DNA of 64,000 nt. Source: Xestospongia bergquistia (taxonomy: Eukaryota; Porifera; Demospongiae; Haplosclerida; Petrosiidae). The position numbers were made by a program, and so were the translations under genes. This document shows positions 33,201 to 45,266 of the stretch, piece after piece. The notes under the pieces were generated by a model, which had not been told where the DNA came from, made no database searches, and worked only from the letters and a program-made list of their open reading frames with translations. Every line of letters begins with the position of its first letter. Positions within the stretch are counted from its first letter, which is position 1. The DNA is taken from positions 24,473,249-24,537,248 of the forward strand of contig OZ014411.1 in the NCBI GenBank assembly GCA_963965975.1, written 5' to 3'.

Positions 33201-33982
33201 ATCTGTTGTCTATCTCATTACTTGTTCTCACACCAGCACATATTCATTTTAATAATACTAATAGTTCTGGTAAATTACTGGTTTGGTTTAAAGATGGCAG
33301 TGTCCTCTATGGTCAAAATCCTTACCACATTGCTCTAATATGTATGAGTATTGCAGTGTTATCTTTGTTTATTGTATCTTTTACATTGGTTGGATTGTTT
33401 GGAGTTAAGTTGTTGAGGAGTCGTTTCATTGCCAAATATGTTCATCCATTTATTGATGCTATTCATGGACCTTACAAAGAGAAGCTAAGGTATTGGTTTG
33501 GTGTGAGATTGGTTGTTCTCTCTCTTATGTACATTATTGCTGTTGTTCTTCAAGGTAACAATATGAGTCTACAACTGTTATTGTTTGTGTTTATCTTAAA
33601 TTTGTTTATTATTGCTCAAGCTGTTGTTCTACCATACAAGAACAAAATATTGAATGTACTAGACTTGTGGTTTATGGTACTACTCTCAGTGAATTTCACC
33701 ACAAATCTCTCCTATACTTTATCAGACAATACCAGAGCTAACAATGTTATGACAAATGTTGAGATAATTCTCTGCTCCATCACTTACTTTGTCATCTTAA
33801 TGTACCACATGTATATATCAATGAGTCGTTTTCGATGTATCAGGAAGTGTATACAACATTGTCAACTTATTAAGATAGTTAAAAAATATAAAAGAAGGAG
33901 AGAAACTCAGGTTTCTGCAAATAGTCCATTATTAAGATATGATGATCCCTTCCAGTATGAAGAATGTGAATCAGATGATTAA
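30203..33982 (+). pseudogene. Beta-helix/multipass membrane protein, array copy A, with one in-frame stop
   Basis: This copy would encode the same protein as copy B (start MIQSVWLLLLVSNLLVD, a signal peptide), but codon 81 is TAA at 30443-30445 where copies B and C have TCA. The frame before and after is the same and otherwise open to the stop at 33980. The remainder is nearly identical to copy B by eye. It is therefore a very young pseudogene, a polymorphic null allele, or a base-call error. Its own ATG-to-stop frame after the lesion begins at 30575 (MPSISILY), which lacks a signal peptide. Its 5' flank is cut at about 30094 at the junction with MFSD1-like copy 5. Confidence 0.85.
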
Positions 33983-35300
33983 TGAAGAAACCTACTTAAG
34001 ATTGAACATTTGAAAAAACAAAAACAGCCGATTAAACACATTAGTTTTTTAATAATGTATTAGTTAAAACACACATCATCCATCTTACATTTTTTTGTAG
34101 ATAAAACATTATTTTTTCACTTGTCTAGTTTATTTAATTGACTTCCATTAATTATTTTGTAGCAGAAATGAAAAAATTGGTTTGTTTGATAATCAAATAT
34201 ACTAGGAAAATTTACAGCTATTTAATTTATTAATTATTATTATTAACAGTTTTTTAACTATAGTTATTAAAATATGGTTAAATAGTAATTGACTTTCATT
34301 TCATTGTAGCATCAAACGTCAATAAAAACAATTAATACATCAACCAAATTAGTTTGGAACTAGGAGAGTGTAAATAAATTAAAATAACCAAGTGAAACTG
34401 ATAAGAAGACCATTTGTAAAATATAAAAATGTACATTTATATAATATATATAGTAAAATAATAATTTATCAGGCACATGGTAGCAATACCTATGTAAGGA
34501 TAGCCTAGACTGTCCATTCAAATGTATTGGGAGCAGACAATGAATACCTCACTGAAAACTGATCAATTCAATTCTCTGCAATATTTTCTTTTTATGATAA
34601 TATCTTCATTATGACTCAGTTATAGGTTAAGACAAGGGATCACAGACACAGTTGATTGAAGCCTATACAGAAAGGCTAAAGCATGAATCTTAATATAGGT
34701 GGTTTAACATCTGACAAGATATTACATAATATGTATGTCAGACAGTTATACTCTTTAAGTCCATTGCTGTTTTGTCTGTTCATCAATGATTGCGTACCAT
34801 TTATTGGCAGGTGTATTACAAATGTTGTCAATACTGTTCACACGATTGTTTACTATATATAAACAACAAAAATAGTAGCACATTTATTTAATTTACTATT
34901 TGATATAATAATATCCCTACTTTGTAAACTGAATGTACCAGAAGTTATCAGGTGTTATTACATTTGTCCTTACACTTTGTTTGGTACAATTACTTTATTC
35001 AAATGTATCTACTTATAAACTGCTACAACTCTTGGCAAAAAAGAAGACTAAAAATGAGTAAATTTACAGTAACTTTAGAGCAAAAATGTTTAGCAAAAAC
35101 ATCACATCACATTTCTAAGAAATTGTATTTTGTACATACAGTAGGTTTATTGCGGCTAGTAATTATTCCATCCTGCCTGTGCTTTCTGAAAGGTGTTCCA
35201 AGTTTCTCTTATTTTAGCAGTTTCGCTAGAAAATATTTGTAGTGTTGAAAATTTCCATCTCTAAGACTGAGCTTGGTAACTGTAGACACTTGTGCCAAGT
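33983..35300. other. Spacer after copy A, first part; no gene seen
   Basis: 33983-34160 matches the sequence after copy B (41804-42005) and is probably 3' UTR. 34470-34540 (GGCACATGGTAGCAATACCT) matches 50770-50840 after copy C. The part 34160-35210 is missing after copy B, so that spacer carries a deletion. The open frame at 34952-35242 has no recognisable content. Confidence 0.6.
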
Positions 35301-35303
35301 TAG

Positions 35304-35650
35304 TAGTCTGGCATTGCCAACCTTCACTAAGAAAAAAACGGTCTAGGGACAAGCACTTATATAGACTTATATAGTAAAGCATGAAGAGACCTGAGCATGT
35401 GTTAAGAGAGTAAAAACACGAAATAGCTGTTGTGATATCTGTGGATGTGGTGATGATATTTGAATAGAGGCACATACTGTATTTTACTAATGTTAGAGCT
35501 GCCTCGCGTCACTTATCACCTTAAGAGTAGAGTTTCAAGCAATTTTTTCTTGACTATATCTATTATTAACTCACATGGAATAGGCTTTAAGTGAAAAAGA
35601 GGAGCTAGCAAGTGTACAAAGTGTTGACAACCCCAGACTTCCAAATTAAT
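35304..35650 (+). mobile_element. TAGTCTGGCATTGC inverted-repeat element, copy 1 (partial)
   Basis: It starts TAGTCTGGCATTGCCAACC, then CTAGGGACAAGCAC, GTGGATGTGGTGATGATAT and GGAATAGGCTTTAAGTG. The order matches the reverse complement of the complete element at 54892-55309. The far terminal repeat is not recognisable. The reverse-strand open frame at 35209-35475 lies within it and is not a gene. Confidence 0.65.
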
Positions 35651-35879
35651 GCACTAAAAAATACATTGCCTAATACTGATGCACACAAAACAAATAATGC
35701 TACCTTCCCCATGCCTGGGTGATAATGCTAACATTTGTAAACAAATGTCGGTGTAACATATGATCCAAAAACTTAAGTAGGCTATACTGACAACTAATTA
35801 TATGATAATAGTTCATTAACAATTTATATATAATTTATAGTCAATTAGGATACAGAACATGCTTTGTGTCAATGTGTGT

Positions 35880-36590
35880 GGGTGTTTTTATGTGCACCAT
35901 TTTTTCCTACAACTCAACTATATTTATGCATATTGCAAAGACAACAAGTCACTATGGAAGAAATATCCTTGTCAAAATTGGCTATAGTTTTGTATGAAGA
36001 TTTTAATGGAGATATTCACAACTGATATTTTTGAAATTTAACACAAGTCCATATGCATAACTTGCAATAGAGTCATGTTCCAAGTTATCTTTATGATTGA
36101 ACACTTCAAGTCATATTACATTGTCTAGAAAAGAAAGAGAAAAATGATGTCAGGAATGCCAGCATTGACATCCCTACAGAGTAACCACACAGATGCAGAA
36201 TTTATAGTTATGTTTCACTGCATTATAAGCACATTCCTCGAACAAAATTCTTACTTTCTATCTAATTAAACAGTCTTTTACATTATACATCTTATGGGAC
36301 TATTTGCCTTATACAACTGTTGCAACAAAGCATAAGGCTTTTGATATTGTAGCTGCTATGTAGGCAAGTCTATACTGCCATTCCTATTTTGGGCTTGTTT
36401 GAGATGTTTTTACCACATCCCTAAATTTTAATGACTTATAGTAATTAATTTTGTATTTACTTTTATCTATACAAGTTTTAAATTAAAGGATCAAAGAAGA
36501 TGTACAAATAGAATAGCACATTTTCAAGAACAATACTATTGTATGGAATTAGTCATTGGTGGTATCATATTGAAAACTGCTTCCTATCTT
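35880..36590. repeat. Array spacer repeat (copies at 11620, 42690, 52580)
   Basis: TTTCCTACAACTCAACTATA, CTATGGAAGAAATATCC, CTTATACAACTGTTGCAAC and TTTGAGATGTTTTTACC recur in the same order in all four places. It is noncoding, and its association with beta-helix gene copies suggests that it duplicates with them. Confidence 0.75.
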
Positions 36591-36681
36591 AACATGATAT
36601 TAGCTTAACAATAGAGAGATAATGAAATGAAGTGTAATAAGAGGAATTATTTGGTATGTATTTTGTAGTAAATCTGGGAAT

Positions 36682-36960
36682 TAGTCTGACATTGCTGCCC
36701 CTTAGATTAGAAAGGAAGGGTCTAGGGACAGAGCATATAGGACTCATACAGCAAGGATGAGAATGTGGGTAGAGCGCAGTTAGACCTGACATATTGTAAG
36801 AAAATCTAAACTTCAAAATGGCTATTGTGATATGCCATGGATGTGCTAACGATCTTTTGAATAGAAGCATATACTGTCTTTTATCAACTAGCACTGCCTC
36901 ACATCACATACTGCTTCAAGATCAGAGTTTTGAGCAATCTCATTTCAAGATCTATTGTAG
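36682..36960 (+). mobile_element. TAGTCTGGCATTGC inverted-repeat element, copy 2 (partial)
   Basis: Begins TAGTCTGACATTGCTGCC, then GGGTCTAGGGACAGAGC, GATGAGAATGTGGGTAGAG, CATGGATGTGCTAACGATC and CTGCCTCACATCACATACTG. Same internal order as the complete copy at 54892-55309. Confidence 0.65.
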
Positions 36961-36969
36961 TGTGTACAC

Positions 36970-37870
36970 CTGATACATACCTTGTAAATCTTAACTCTGT
37001 CAGAACGTGTCTATAATCTGTGATGGTCATAATTATCATTCTTTACCAATGATGTTTGGTTTGAGATTGAGCATTCATTTTTGAGCTAATAAAAGTTATG
37101 ACACAGCTATTCTTTGAATATACTAAACCATCTGGAACATACTTCACCATTTATGATCACATTATTTGTTCCTAATTTTATGGTAATGTTTTGTTTTGAC
37201 AAGACTATTGGTACCATTGATAACTGTTGTTACTATGATCATATGTTTTCAGCACATTATTTGCTAGTGTTTGGAGACTATGTATATATATACTATCTTA
37301 AAGATTGCAGCTTTATTAGGGAAAACACTATTCATAATCCTATCTCAATACAATTTAGTACTATTTATGACACTATTTACATATCTTTTATACATTACTT
37401 CAGTTTTGGTACTTGCTCACTAAGCAAAATGATTTTGACAGTGTTTACACTGTTCATTACATCATAGATATTGTAATATCTATGATCACACCTAGCTATT
37501 ACTGTCAATCCTCATTATTGGATACTGTCTGGCGATTATCAGTTCTAACAGGAAATGATGTTATGTGTAATGGGCATTTAGTGGGCTGGCTATAAGGATT
37601 ATGATCATGTATTACTAACATTTGCCATATTAGGTGGTATTATGTATTAGTGTTGTTCAGTTTGAGTGGATTTTGCCTTGGTAAGCTTAGAGGGTTTATT
37701 TTGATTAATCTTACAACTATCAATTCTTTATGTATACTAAAACACCTTTATAGATATACTTTACTGTTTGTATTTATGTCTTATTTACCATATATGGTAG
37801 TGTGTAGTCAGTTATATTATAATCATGTAAGTTGTCATAGTCATTACTGAAATTTATCTAAGGTAACATA
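36970..37870 (+). pseudogene. Decayed beta-helix/multipass relics in the A-B spacer
   Basis: At 37555-37700, GATGTTATGTGTAATGGGCA, GGTGGTATTATGTATTAGTG and CTTAGAGGGTTTATTTTGAT follow the intact region encoding MCKGN, GGIVYVL and LGGFIF. The preceding part, 36970-37260, is shared with 13450-13740 and 43490-43730. Stops and frame changes are frequent. The several short open frames between 37114 and 38061 belong to this relic or to the 5' flank of copy B. Confidence 0.65.
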
Positions 37871-38023
37871 AAATGCTTTTAGTTTGTGTTTATGTTTATG
37901 CTCTTTATACAAGCAACATTATGAGATTTATAAAATCATTGAGGTTTAGAAGCACATACAGTACAATCACACAGTATTATTGTTTAAAAGCAACTATTCA
38001 AGTTGCTTCTATCAGGAAGAGCT

Positions 38024-41000
38024 ATGATTCAATCTGTATGGTTATTGCTACTGGTATCTAATTTACTAGTAGATGTAACTCTATCACACTGTCTTTTATT
38101 AACAGAATCTAATGATCTCAACAATTCCCTATGTGATTCAAATGAAGGCTCTGTTCTACCAGCTGGAACTCAACTGCTCCTTTCCACTGATGTACATCAC
38201 GTCTTGTCTTCAACTTCATTTTGTCTGGTTAGTAACACATCAAATATCATCTTACGTAGTGTATCATCAATAATTCCTGCTACTATCACATGCAAACCAA
38301 ACCAAAATAACAGTTTTGCATCTGTTGGGTTTGGTTTCTATAATGTTAGTGGACTATCAATTGAAAATGTACACATAACAAAATGTGGGGGACTTATGCC
38401 ATCAATCAGTATCCTCTATCCAAATGATACATCTTTTTACTTTCATGACAGTCAATCAGTCACATTATTTATTAGTTATTCTTCTGATATCATGTTGTCA
38501 AAAATTAACATCAGCAATTACTATGGTTTTGCTATTCTACTAATTAATCCTAATAACAATTTAACCTTAAGTAATGTGAACATTAGTGACTCCTCTGGAA
38601 GTCTTCAATGCTCAAAAAATATATCTCTGTCTTGTGGAGGCTCAGGAGTAATATTGTATTTTAGTAATAAAGATAATAGAACTAAAGTGTTGAGAGCTCA
38701 CATACTCCTAAGTACCATCTATATAAGAGGACTAGTTAACATTGTATCATATGATGATATATCAAATGCATATAAAGTCCATACAGAAGAACCTAAAGCA
38801 ATCAGTGCTTTTTCTGCTGGCATGACAGTTATATTTAGCCAAGGTGACTACAGTGCTAATGTTATTTTGTCTAATACACATTGGTATTATGTATTTGGTG
38901 GCTTATTTAGTGGTATAGCATTTATTTTCAATGATGCACCAGTAGGAAAGGTTTCTATTACAATAACAAAGTCAGAGTTCAATCACAATGTTAATGAAGG
39001 AAGTGACAGTGTTGGGATTGGGTGTATGGTAACTTCAACAAAGAGGTTTGCTTCTAGCTTTAAAAGTACTCTTGATATGACCTGGGATATAATAACTGTT
39101 ACAGAGAGTGAATTTATTGAACAAATTGATTTTTTTTCTACTAATGACTTTCATTTTCGTTATCACTCTATATTAAGTCAATACAATCATTCTTTCTTTC
39201 ATGTAATTACATCTTCTAATGTGTTAAACAAACTCAGAATTTATCTCTCTCATTTGACTTACTATGAAAGGTACATTGGAATACGTAATCCATTTATTCT
39301 CTCAGAAACAACTAAAGGACACAAAAATTTAGAATTCATTTTACGTTCAATAAAAATACAATCAGGTGTTAACTATAATTCAATAGAGACAGCTGTAAAT
39401 TCTGGTAAAGTAGTTTTTGTCAACACTAAGACTGTTTACCTCAATGGAGAGAATAATAGTTTCATAAATATAACAGGGTCAATAATACAAGCACACAACA
39501 GTGACATACATTTAAATGGTACATTACTTTTCTATAACAACAAAGCCAGTCATGGAGCTGCTATCAGACTTGATTCATTATCACATCTCTTTATTCATGA
39601 TTCAACTAATGCTACATTCATTAATAACAGTGCTTTCTTTTTTGGTGGTGCAATTTATTCACAAATGAACAGGAATCTCCCTATAACAAATCCATTGTGT
39701 ACTATTCAAGTAGTGAGTCAAAATGTATCCCAACTAAAGGCTAAAATGAGTTTTAAAGGAAACGCTGCCAAACTTGCTGGTAACTCTATCTATGTTTCTC
39801 CACTTTATGACTGTCAGCAGTTATATTTGAAAAAAGAAAATTTAAATGACTTATACAAGAAGTTATTTCACTTTAATGAAAATAGAACCTATCTTGAGAT
39901 ATCCTCAGTAGCTGTGAGTGTTGATCATTGCAGTATTAACAATAATACAAGCGATAATAACCAGATTATCCAAGTGTACCCTGGTCAAACAATTACAGTT
40001 GGTTTAAGAGCATATGATCTTAATGATAATCCTACTTATGCCGATATTCTTATCAGGCTGACTAAAAAAGTTGCTACAATTCATAACCATCGAGGTGTGT
40101 TAGCTGTTGACATCAAAAATCATTTACCTATTGAACAACGAATTCAAACTGTCTACAGCAATAGTTGTACTCCATTAAATTTTAAAATATTTCCAGAGAG
40201 TACAAGTGATAAAAGCCTGTATTTATATTTTGAGGTAGTAGGATACACACCTACAACCTCAGTCAAACTTGTTCAACAAACATGTCCTCCAGGATTTGTC
40301 TACAATAAGAGTAAAAAGTCATGTGAATGTAGTTCATTTCTAAAATCATTCGATATCATATATTGTGATATTGATACTACATCTGTTCATATTCCACCTA
40401 AATCATGGTTAGGAATTTTGGACAATGAATATACTGTTGGCTGCGCCAAGCACTGTCCTCCAGGATACTGTCACCCAAATACAATTATCAATATAACACA
40501 ACATGATATTATGTGTAAAGGGAATCGCATGGGCTGGTTATGTGGTCAATGTAAGGTGAACTACAGTGTTGTCTTAGGCAGTAGTGATTGTTACAAGTGT
40601 TCTAATACACTACATATTGCAATCACTCTAACATTCGGTATACTAGGTGGTATTGTGTATGTATTAATGTTGTTTGGTTTAAGATTGACCATTGACTTGG
40701 GCACACTTGGAGGATTTATTTTTTGGCTAAACATTATCTGGCCATATGTTATCCCTTCTGGTATGACATTTAATGACAGGGGTCTAAAATATATGGTGTA
40801 CTTACTTACTTCTATCAAATACCAATGGAATATACCAGTGTGTATAACAAGTAATTTCAATGAGCTAGGCAAGACTGTTGTATTGTACTTTTTCCCATTT
40901 TATTTATGGTTTATAGTTGCTGTAATTGTTCTCTTAAGTCGATGTTCTACAAGGATTGCTAACCTCATTGTTGGGTCTTCTGTACAAGTACTTGTCACAT

Positions 41001-41803
41001 TGATGTACATTTCTTACTCAGATCTGTTGTCTATCTCATTACTTGTTCTCACACCAGCACATCTTCATTTTAATAATACCAATAGTTCTGGTAAATTACT
41101 GGTTTGGTTTAAAGATGGCAGTGTCCTCTATGGTCAAAATCCTTACCACATTGCTCTAATATGTATGAGTATTGCAGTGTTATCTTTGTTTATTATACCT
41201 TTTACATTGGTTGGATTGTTTGGAGTTAAGTTGTTGAGGAGTCGTTTCATTGCCAAATATGTTCATCCATTTATTGATGCTATTCATGGACCTTACAAAG
41301 AGAAGCTAAGGTATTGGTTTGGTGTGAGATTGGTTGTTCTCTCTCTTATGTACATTATTGCTGTTGTTCTTCAAGGTAACAATATGAGTCTACAACTGTT
41401 ATTGTTTGTGTTTATCTTAAATGGATTTATAATTGCTCAAGCAGTTGTTCTACCATACAAGAACAAAATATTGAATGTACTAGACTTGTGGTTTATGGTA
41501 CTACTCTCAGTGAATTTCACCACAAATCTCTCCTATACTTTATCAGACAATACCAGAACTAACAATGTTATGACAAGTGTTGAGATAATTCTGTGCTCCA
41601 TCACTTACTTTGTCATCTTAATGTACCACATTTATATAGCAATGAGTCATTTTCGATGTATCAGGAAGTTTATACAACATTGTCAACTTATCAAGGTAGT
41701 GAAAAAATATAAAAGAAAGGGAGAATCTCAAGTTTATGCAAATGGTCCATTATTAAGATTTGATGATCCTTTCCAGTATGAAGAATGGGAATCAGATGAT
41801 TAA
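38024..41803 (+). CDS. Beta-helix/multipass membrane protein, array copy B (intact, 1259 residues)
   Basis: Intronless. I start at the ATG of MIQSVWLLLLVSNLL because it opens a signal peptide shared by all copies. Residues about 23-750 are extracellular, Asn/Ser/Ile-rich with many N-glycosylation sites and repeated short strands (NNKASHGAAIRLDS, NNSAFFFGGAIYS), typical of a right-handed parallel beta-helix. Residues about 775-890 hold a Cys-rich module (QTCPPGF, CECS, KHCPPGYC, MGWLCGQC, SDCYKCSN). About eight or nine membrane helices follow, and a short basic tail ending in DDPFQYEEWESDD. I recognise this layout (GxLCGQC...CxxCSN followed by helices) from a widespread uncharacterised family in sponges and cnidarians; no function is known to me. 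A surface receptor or adhesion role is inferred. Nearly identical to copy A, so recent duplication or gene conversion is likely. Confidence 0.85.
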   Translation: MIQSVWLLLLVSNLLVDVTLSHCLLLTESNDLNNSLCDSNEGSVLPAGTQLLLSTDVHHVLSSTSFCLVSNTSNIILRSVSSIIPATITCKPNQNNSFASVGFGFYNVSGLSIENVHITKCGGLMPSISILYPNDTSFYFHDSQSVTLFISYSSDIMLSKINISNYYGFAILLINPNNNLTLSNVNISDSSGSLQCSKNISLSCGGSGVILYFSNKDNRTKVLRAHILLSTIYIRGLVNIVSYDDISNAYKVHTEEPKAISAFSAGMTVIFSQGDYSANVILSNTHWYYVFGGLFSGIAFIFNDAPVGKVSITITKSEFNHNVNEGSDSVGIGCMVTSTKRFASSFKSTLDMTWDIITVTESEFIEQIDFFSTNDFHFRYHSILSQYNHSFFHVITSSNVLNKLRIYLSHLTYYERYIGIRNPFILSETTKGHKNLEFILRSIKIQSGVNYNSIETAVNSGKVVFVNTKTVYLNGENNSFINITGSIIQAHNSDIHLNGTLLFYNNKASHGAAIRLDSLSHLFIHDSTNATFINNSAFFFGGAIYSQMNRNLPITNPLCTIQVVSQNVSQLKAKMSFKGNAAKLAGNSIYVSPLYDCQQLYLKKENLNDLYKKLFHFNENRTYLEISSVAVSVDHCSINNNTSDNNQIIQVYPGQTITVGLRAYDLNDNPTYADILIRLTKKVATIHNHRGVLAVDIKNHLPIEQRIQTVYSNSCTPLNFKIFPESTSDKSLYLYFEVVGYTPTTSVKLVQQTCPPGFVYNKSKKSCECSSFLKSFDIIYCDIDTTSVHIPPKSWLGILDNEYTVGCAKHCPPGYCHPNTIINITQHDIMCKGNRMGWLCGQCKVNYSVVLGSSDCYKCSNTLHIAITLTFGILGGIVYVLMLFGLRLTIDLGTLGGFIFWLNIIWPYVIPSGMTFNDRGLKYMVYLLTSIKYQWNIPVCITSNFNELGKTVVLYFFPFYLWFIVAVIVLLSRCSTRIANLIVGSSVQVLVTLMYISYSDLLSISLLVLTPAHLHFNNTNSSGKLLVWFKDGSVLYGQNPYHIALICMSIAVLSLFIIPFTLVGLFGVKLLRSRFIAKYVHPFIDAIHGPYKEKLRYWFGVRLVVLSLMYIIAVVLQGNNMSLQLLLFVFILNGFIIAQAVVLPYKNKILNVLDLWFMVLLSVNFTTNLSYTLSDNTRTNNVMTSVEIILCSITYFVILMYHIYIAMSHFRCIRKFIQHCQLIKVVKKYKRKGESQVYANGPLLRFDDPFQYEEWESDD

Positions 41804-42104
41804 TGAAGAAACCTACTTAAGATCGAACATTTGAAAAAACAAAAACAGCCGATTAAACACATTTTTTTAAACACATTTTTTAAATAGTTTTTTTAATAAT
41901 GTATTAGTTAAAACACACATCATCCATCTTACATTTTTTTGTAGATAAACATTATTTTTTCACTTGTCTAGTTTATTTAATTGACTTCTATTAATTATTT
42001 TGTAGCAGCTTATTTTAGCAGTTTCGCTAGAAAATATTTGTAGTGTTGAAAATTTCCATCTCTAAGACCAAGCTTGGTAACTGTAGACACTTGTGCCAAG
42101 TTAG
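41804..42104. other. Probable 3' flank of copy B
   Basis: Matches 33983-34160 after copy A, then jumps at about 42006 to sequence matching 35212 onward, which marks a deletion of about 1 kb relative to the A-B spacer. Confidence 0.6.
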
Positions 42105-42440
42105 TAGTCTGGCATTGCCAACCTTCACTAAGAAAAAAACGGTCTAGGGAAAAGCACATATATAGACTTATATAGTAAAGCATGAAGAGATCTGAGCATG
42201 TGTTAAGAGAGTAAAAACACGAAATAGCTGTTGTGATATCTGTGGATGTGGTGATGATATTTGAATAGAGGCACATACTGTATTTTACTAATGTTAGAGC
42301 TGCCTCGCGTCACTTATCACCTTAAGAGTAGAGTTTCAAGCAATTTTTTCTTGACTATATCTATTATTAACTCACATGGAATAGGCTTTAAGTGAAAAAG
42401 AGGAGCTAGCAAGTGTACAAAGTGTTGACAACCCCAGACT
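42105..42440 (+). mobile_element. TAGTCTGGCATTGC inverted-repeat element, copy 3 (partial)
   Basis: Nearly identical to copy 1 at 35304, including the flanks, so it was copied with the spacer and is not an independent insertion. Confidence 0.65.
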
Positions 42441-42689
42441 TCCAAATTAATGCACTAAAAAATACATTGCCTAATACTGATGCACACAAACAAATAATGC
42501 TACCTTCCCCATGCCTGGGTGATAATGCTAACATTTGTAAACAAATGTCGGTGTAACATATGATCCAAAAACTTAAGTAGGCTATACTGACAACTAATTA
42601 TATGATAATAGCTCATTAACAATTTATATATAATTAATAGTCAATTAGGATACAGAACATGCTTTGTGTCTATGTGTGTGGGTGTCTTT

Positions 42690-43090
42690 ATGTGCACCAT
42701 TTTTTCTACAACTCAACTATATTTATGCATATTGCAAAGACAACAAGTCACTATGGAAGAAATATCCTTGTCAAAATTGGCTATAGTTTTTTTGTATGAA
42801 GATTTTAATGGAGATATTCACAACTGATATTTTTGATATTGTAGCTGCTATGTAGGCAAGTCTATACTGCCATTCCTATTTTGGCTTGTTTGAGATGTTT
42901 TTACCACATCCCTAAATTTTAATGACTTATAGTAATTAATTTTGTATTTACTTTTATGTATACAAGTTTTTAAATTAAAGGATCAAAGAAGATGTACAAA
43001 TAGAATAGCACATTTTCAAGAACAATACTATTGTATGGAATTAGTCATTGGTGGTATCATATTGAAAATTGCTTCCTATCTTAACATGAT
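42690..43090. repeat. Array spacer repeat, shortened copy
   Basis: Same order as 35880-36590 but with about 300 bases missing around 42835, where TATTTTTGATATTGTAGCTG joins two parts that are separated in the other spacers. Confidence 0.7.
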
Positions 43091-43173
43091 ATTAGCTTAA
43101 CAATAGAGAGATAATGAAATGAAGTGTAATAAGAGGAATTATTTGGTATGTATTTTGTAGTAAATCTGGGAAT

Positions 43174-43445
43174 TAGTCTGGCATTGCTGCCCCTTCAATT
43201 TGAGAGGAAAGGTTGAGCATATAGGACTTATACAGCAAGGATGAGAATGTGGGTAGAGTGTAGTTAGACCTGACATGTTCTAAGAAAATCTCAACTTCAA
43301 AATGGCTATTGTGATATGCCATGGATGTGCTAACGATCTTTTGAATAGAAGCATATACTGTCTTTTATCAACTAGCACTGCCTCACATCACATACTGCTT
43401 CAAGATCAGAGTTTTGAGCAATCTCATTTCAAGATCTATTGTAGT
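43174..43445 (+). mobile_element. TAGTCTGGCATTGC inverted-repeat element, copy 4 (partial)
   Basis: Begins TAGTCTGGCATTGCTGCCC and parallels copy 2 at 36682 with small indels (GGGTCTAGGGACA lost). Confidence 0.65.
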
Positions 43446-43479
43446 GTGTACACCTGATACATACCTTGTAATATCTTAA

Positions 43480-45100
43480 CTTTGTCAGAACGTGTCTATA
43501 ATCTGTGATGGTCATAATTATCATTCTTTACCAATGATGTTTGGTTTGAGATTGAGTATTCATTTTTGAGCTAATAATAGTTATGACACAGCTATTCTTT
43601 GAATATACTAAACCATCTGGAACATACTTCACCATTTATGATCACATTATTTGTTCCTTCTTTTGGTAATGTTTTGTTATTGACAAGACTATTGGTACCA
43701 TTGATAACTGTTGTTACTATGATCATAGGTTTTCAGCACATTATTTAAAATGTTATTTGTTTGAATGATTGTCTTTACTGTAATACTATCCCAACACAAG
43801 TATTGTTAATAGTGTGATATCTTTGCTTGTTAATATTTGACACTAATGAAAACTTTAATGAACAAACACTAGCAAATTGATGTGTTGTATGATCTCTATG
43901 AGATGATAATGACAGACAAGGGGTCTAGTTACTAATAGCAAGTGACACATCATTTGCTAGTGTTTGGAGACTATGTATATATATACTATCTTAAAGATTG
44001 CAGCTTTATTAGGGAAAACACTATTCATAATCCTATCTCAATACAATTTAGTATTATTTATGACACTATTTACATATCTTTTATACATTACTTCAGTTTT
44101 GGTACTTGCTCACTAAGCAAAATGATTTTGACAGTGTTTACACTGTTCATTACATCATAGATATTGTAATATCTATGATCACACCTAGCTATTACTGTCA
44201 ATCCTCATTATTGGATACTGTCTGGCAATTATCAGTTTTAACAGGAAATGATGTTATGTGCAATGGGAATTGAATGGGCTGGCTATAAGGATTACAATCA
44301 TGTATTACTAACATTTGGCATATTAGGTGATATTATGTATTAGTGTTGTTCAGTTTGAATAGATTGACTCCGTAAACTTAGAGGGTTTATTTTGACTAAT
44401 GACACAACTATCAGTTCTTTATGTACATTACAACACCTTTATAGATATACTTTACTGTTTGTCTCACAATATTTATGTCTTATTTACCATATTTGGTAAT
44501 GTTTAGTCAGTTACAAGACTAATGGTACCATTGATAACATTAGCTATTGGTTTGCTACTATCATCAGTGAGTATATGTCACTTATAAGAGTAGCTGGTTT
44601 GATGTTTATCTTTATTGTACTCTCTATCTCAATAGATAATAATATGAATCCATAGTTTTCCAAATGTGCAATTACTATGGATCAGGAGTTGGAGTTATGT
44701 AGACTCTTTTCCAAAAGCCGCAGTCCTATTATGTGTATATATTTGTATATTAGTCATAACTATCCCTATATTATGATTATGTTATTTTTGATGGTAATAT
44801 AGATGAGCATATAAAGCATATAAAGTGATTTTGTTTTACAGTTATTTAGCCAGTGTTAATGGTGTGCTGTTTTTATATTTGGTGATCTATTTAATAATAT
44901 AGCCATTATCTTCAATAAAGCACCAATAGTTATTAAAATAACAAAATCAATGTAGTTCATTATATCTTTTATGGAAGGATACATTTGATATTGGTTGTAT
45001 TATAACTACAACAAATAATCTTACTACAAGATCCAGTGCAGTGTATACACCTGACACATACATACCCTGTGATATCATAACTTTGTCAGAAACTGACTAT
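43480..45100 (+). pseudogene. Decayed beta-helix/multipass relics in the B-C spacer
   Basis: 43490-43730 repeats 36970-37240. 44245-44400 (GATGTTATGTGCAATGGGAA, GGCATATTAGGTGATATTATG, AACTTAGAGGGTTTATTTTG) follows the MCKGN to LGGFIF region. 44840-44960 (ATAATATAGCCATTATCTTC) follows the region near FIFNDAP and is close to 14920-14990. Many stops; clearly dead. Confidence 0.65.
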
Positions 45101-45266
45101 AATCTGTGATGGTCATAATAATTGTTTTCAAGCAATAACGTCTTAACCACTCTTTCTTTCATATTATTATACCTGATGTTTTGGGCAAATTCGAAGTTCA
45201 CCTCTCCTATCTGATTTACTGTTAAATGTACACATATTCTATCAGAAACAACTAAAGGACACAAAT

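Noticed and set aside
35209-35475. 88-codon minus-strand frame repeated at 42010-42276
   Set aside because: Lies within the inverted-repeat element and spacer; duplicated with the spacer, no domain.
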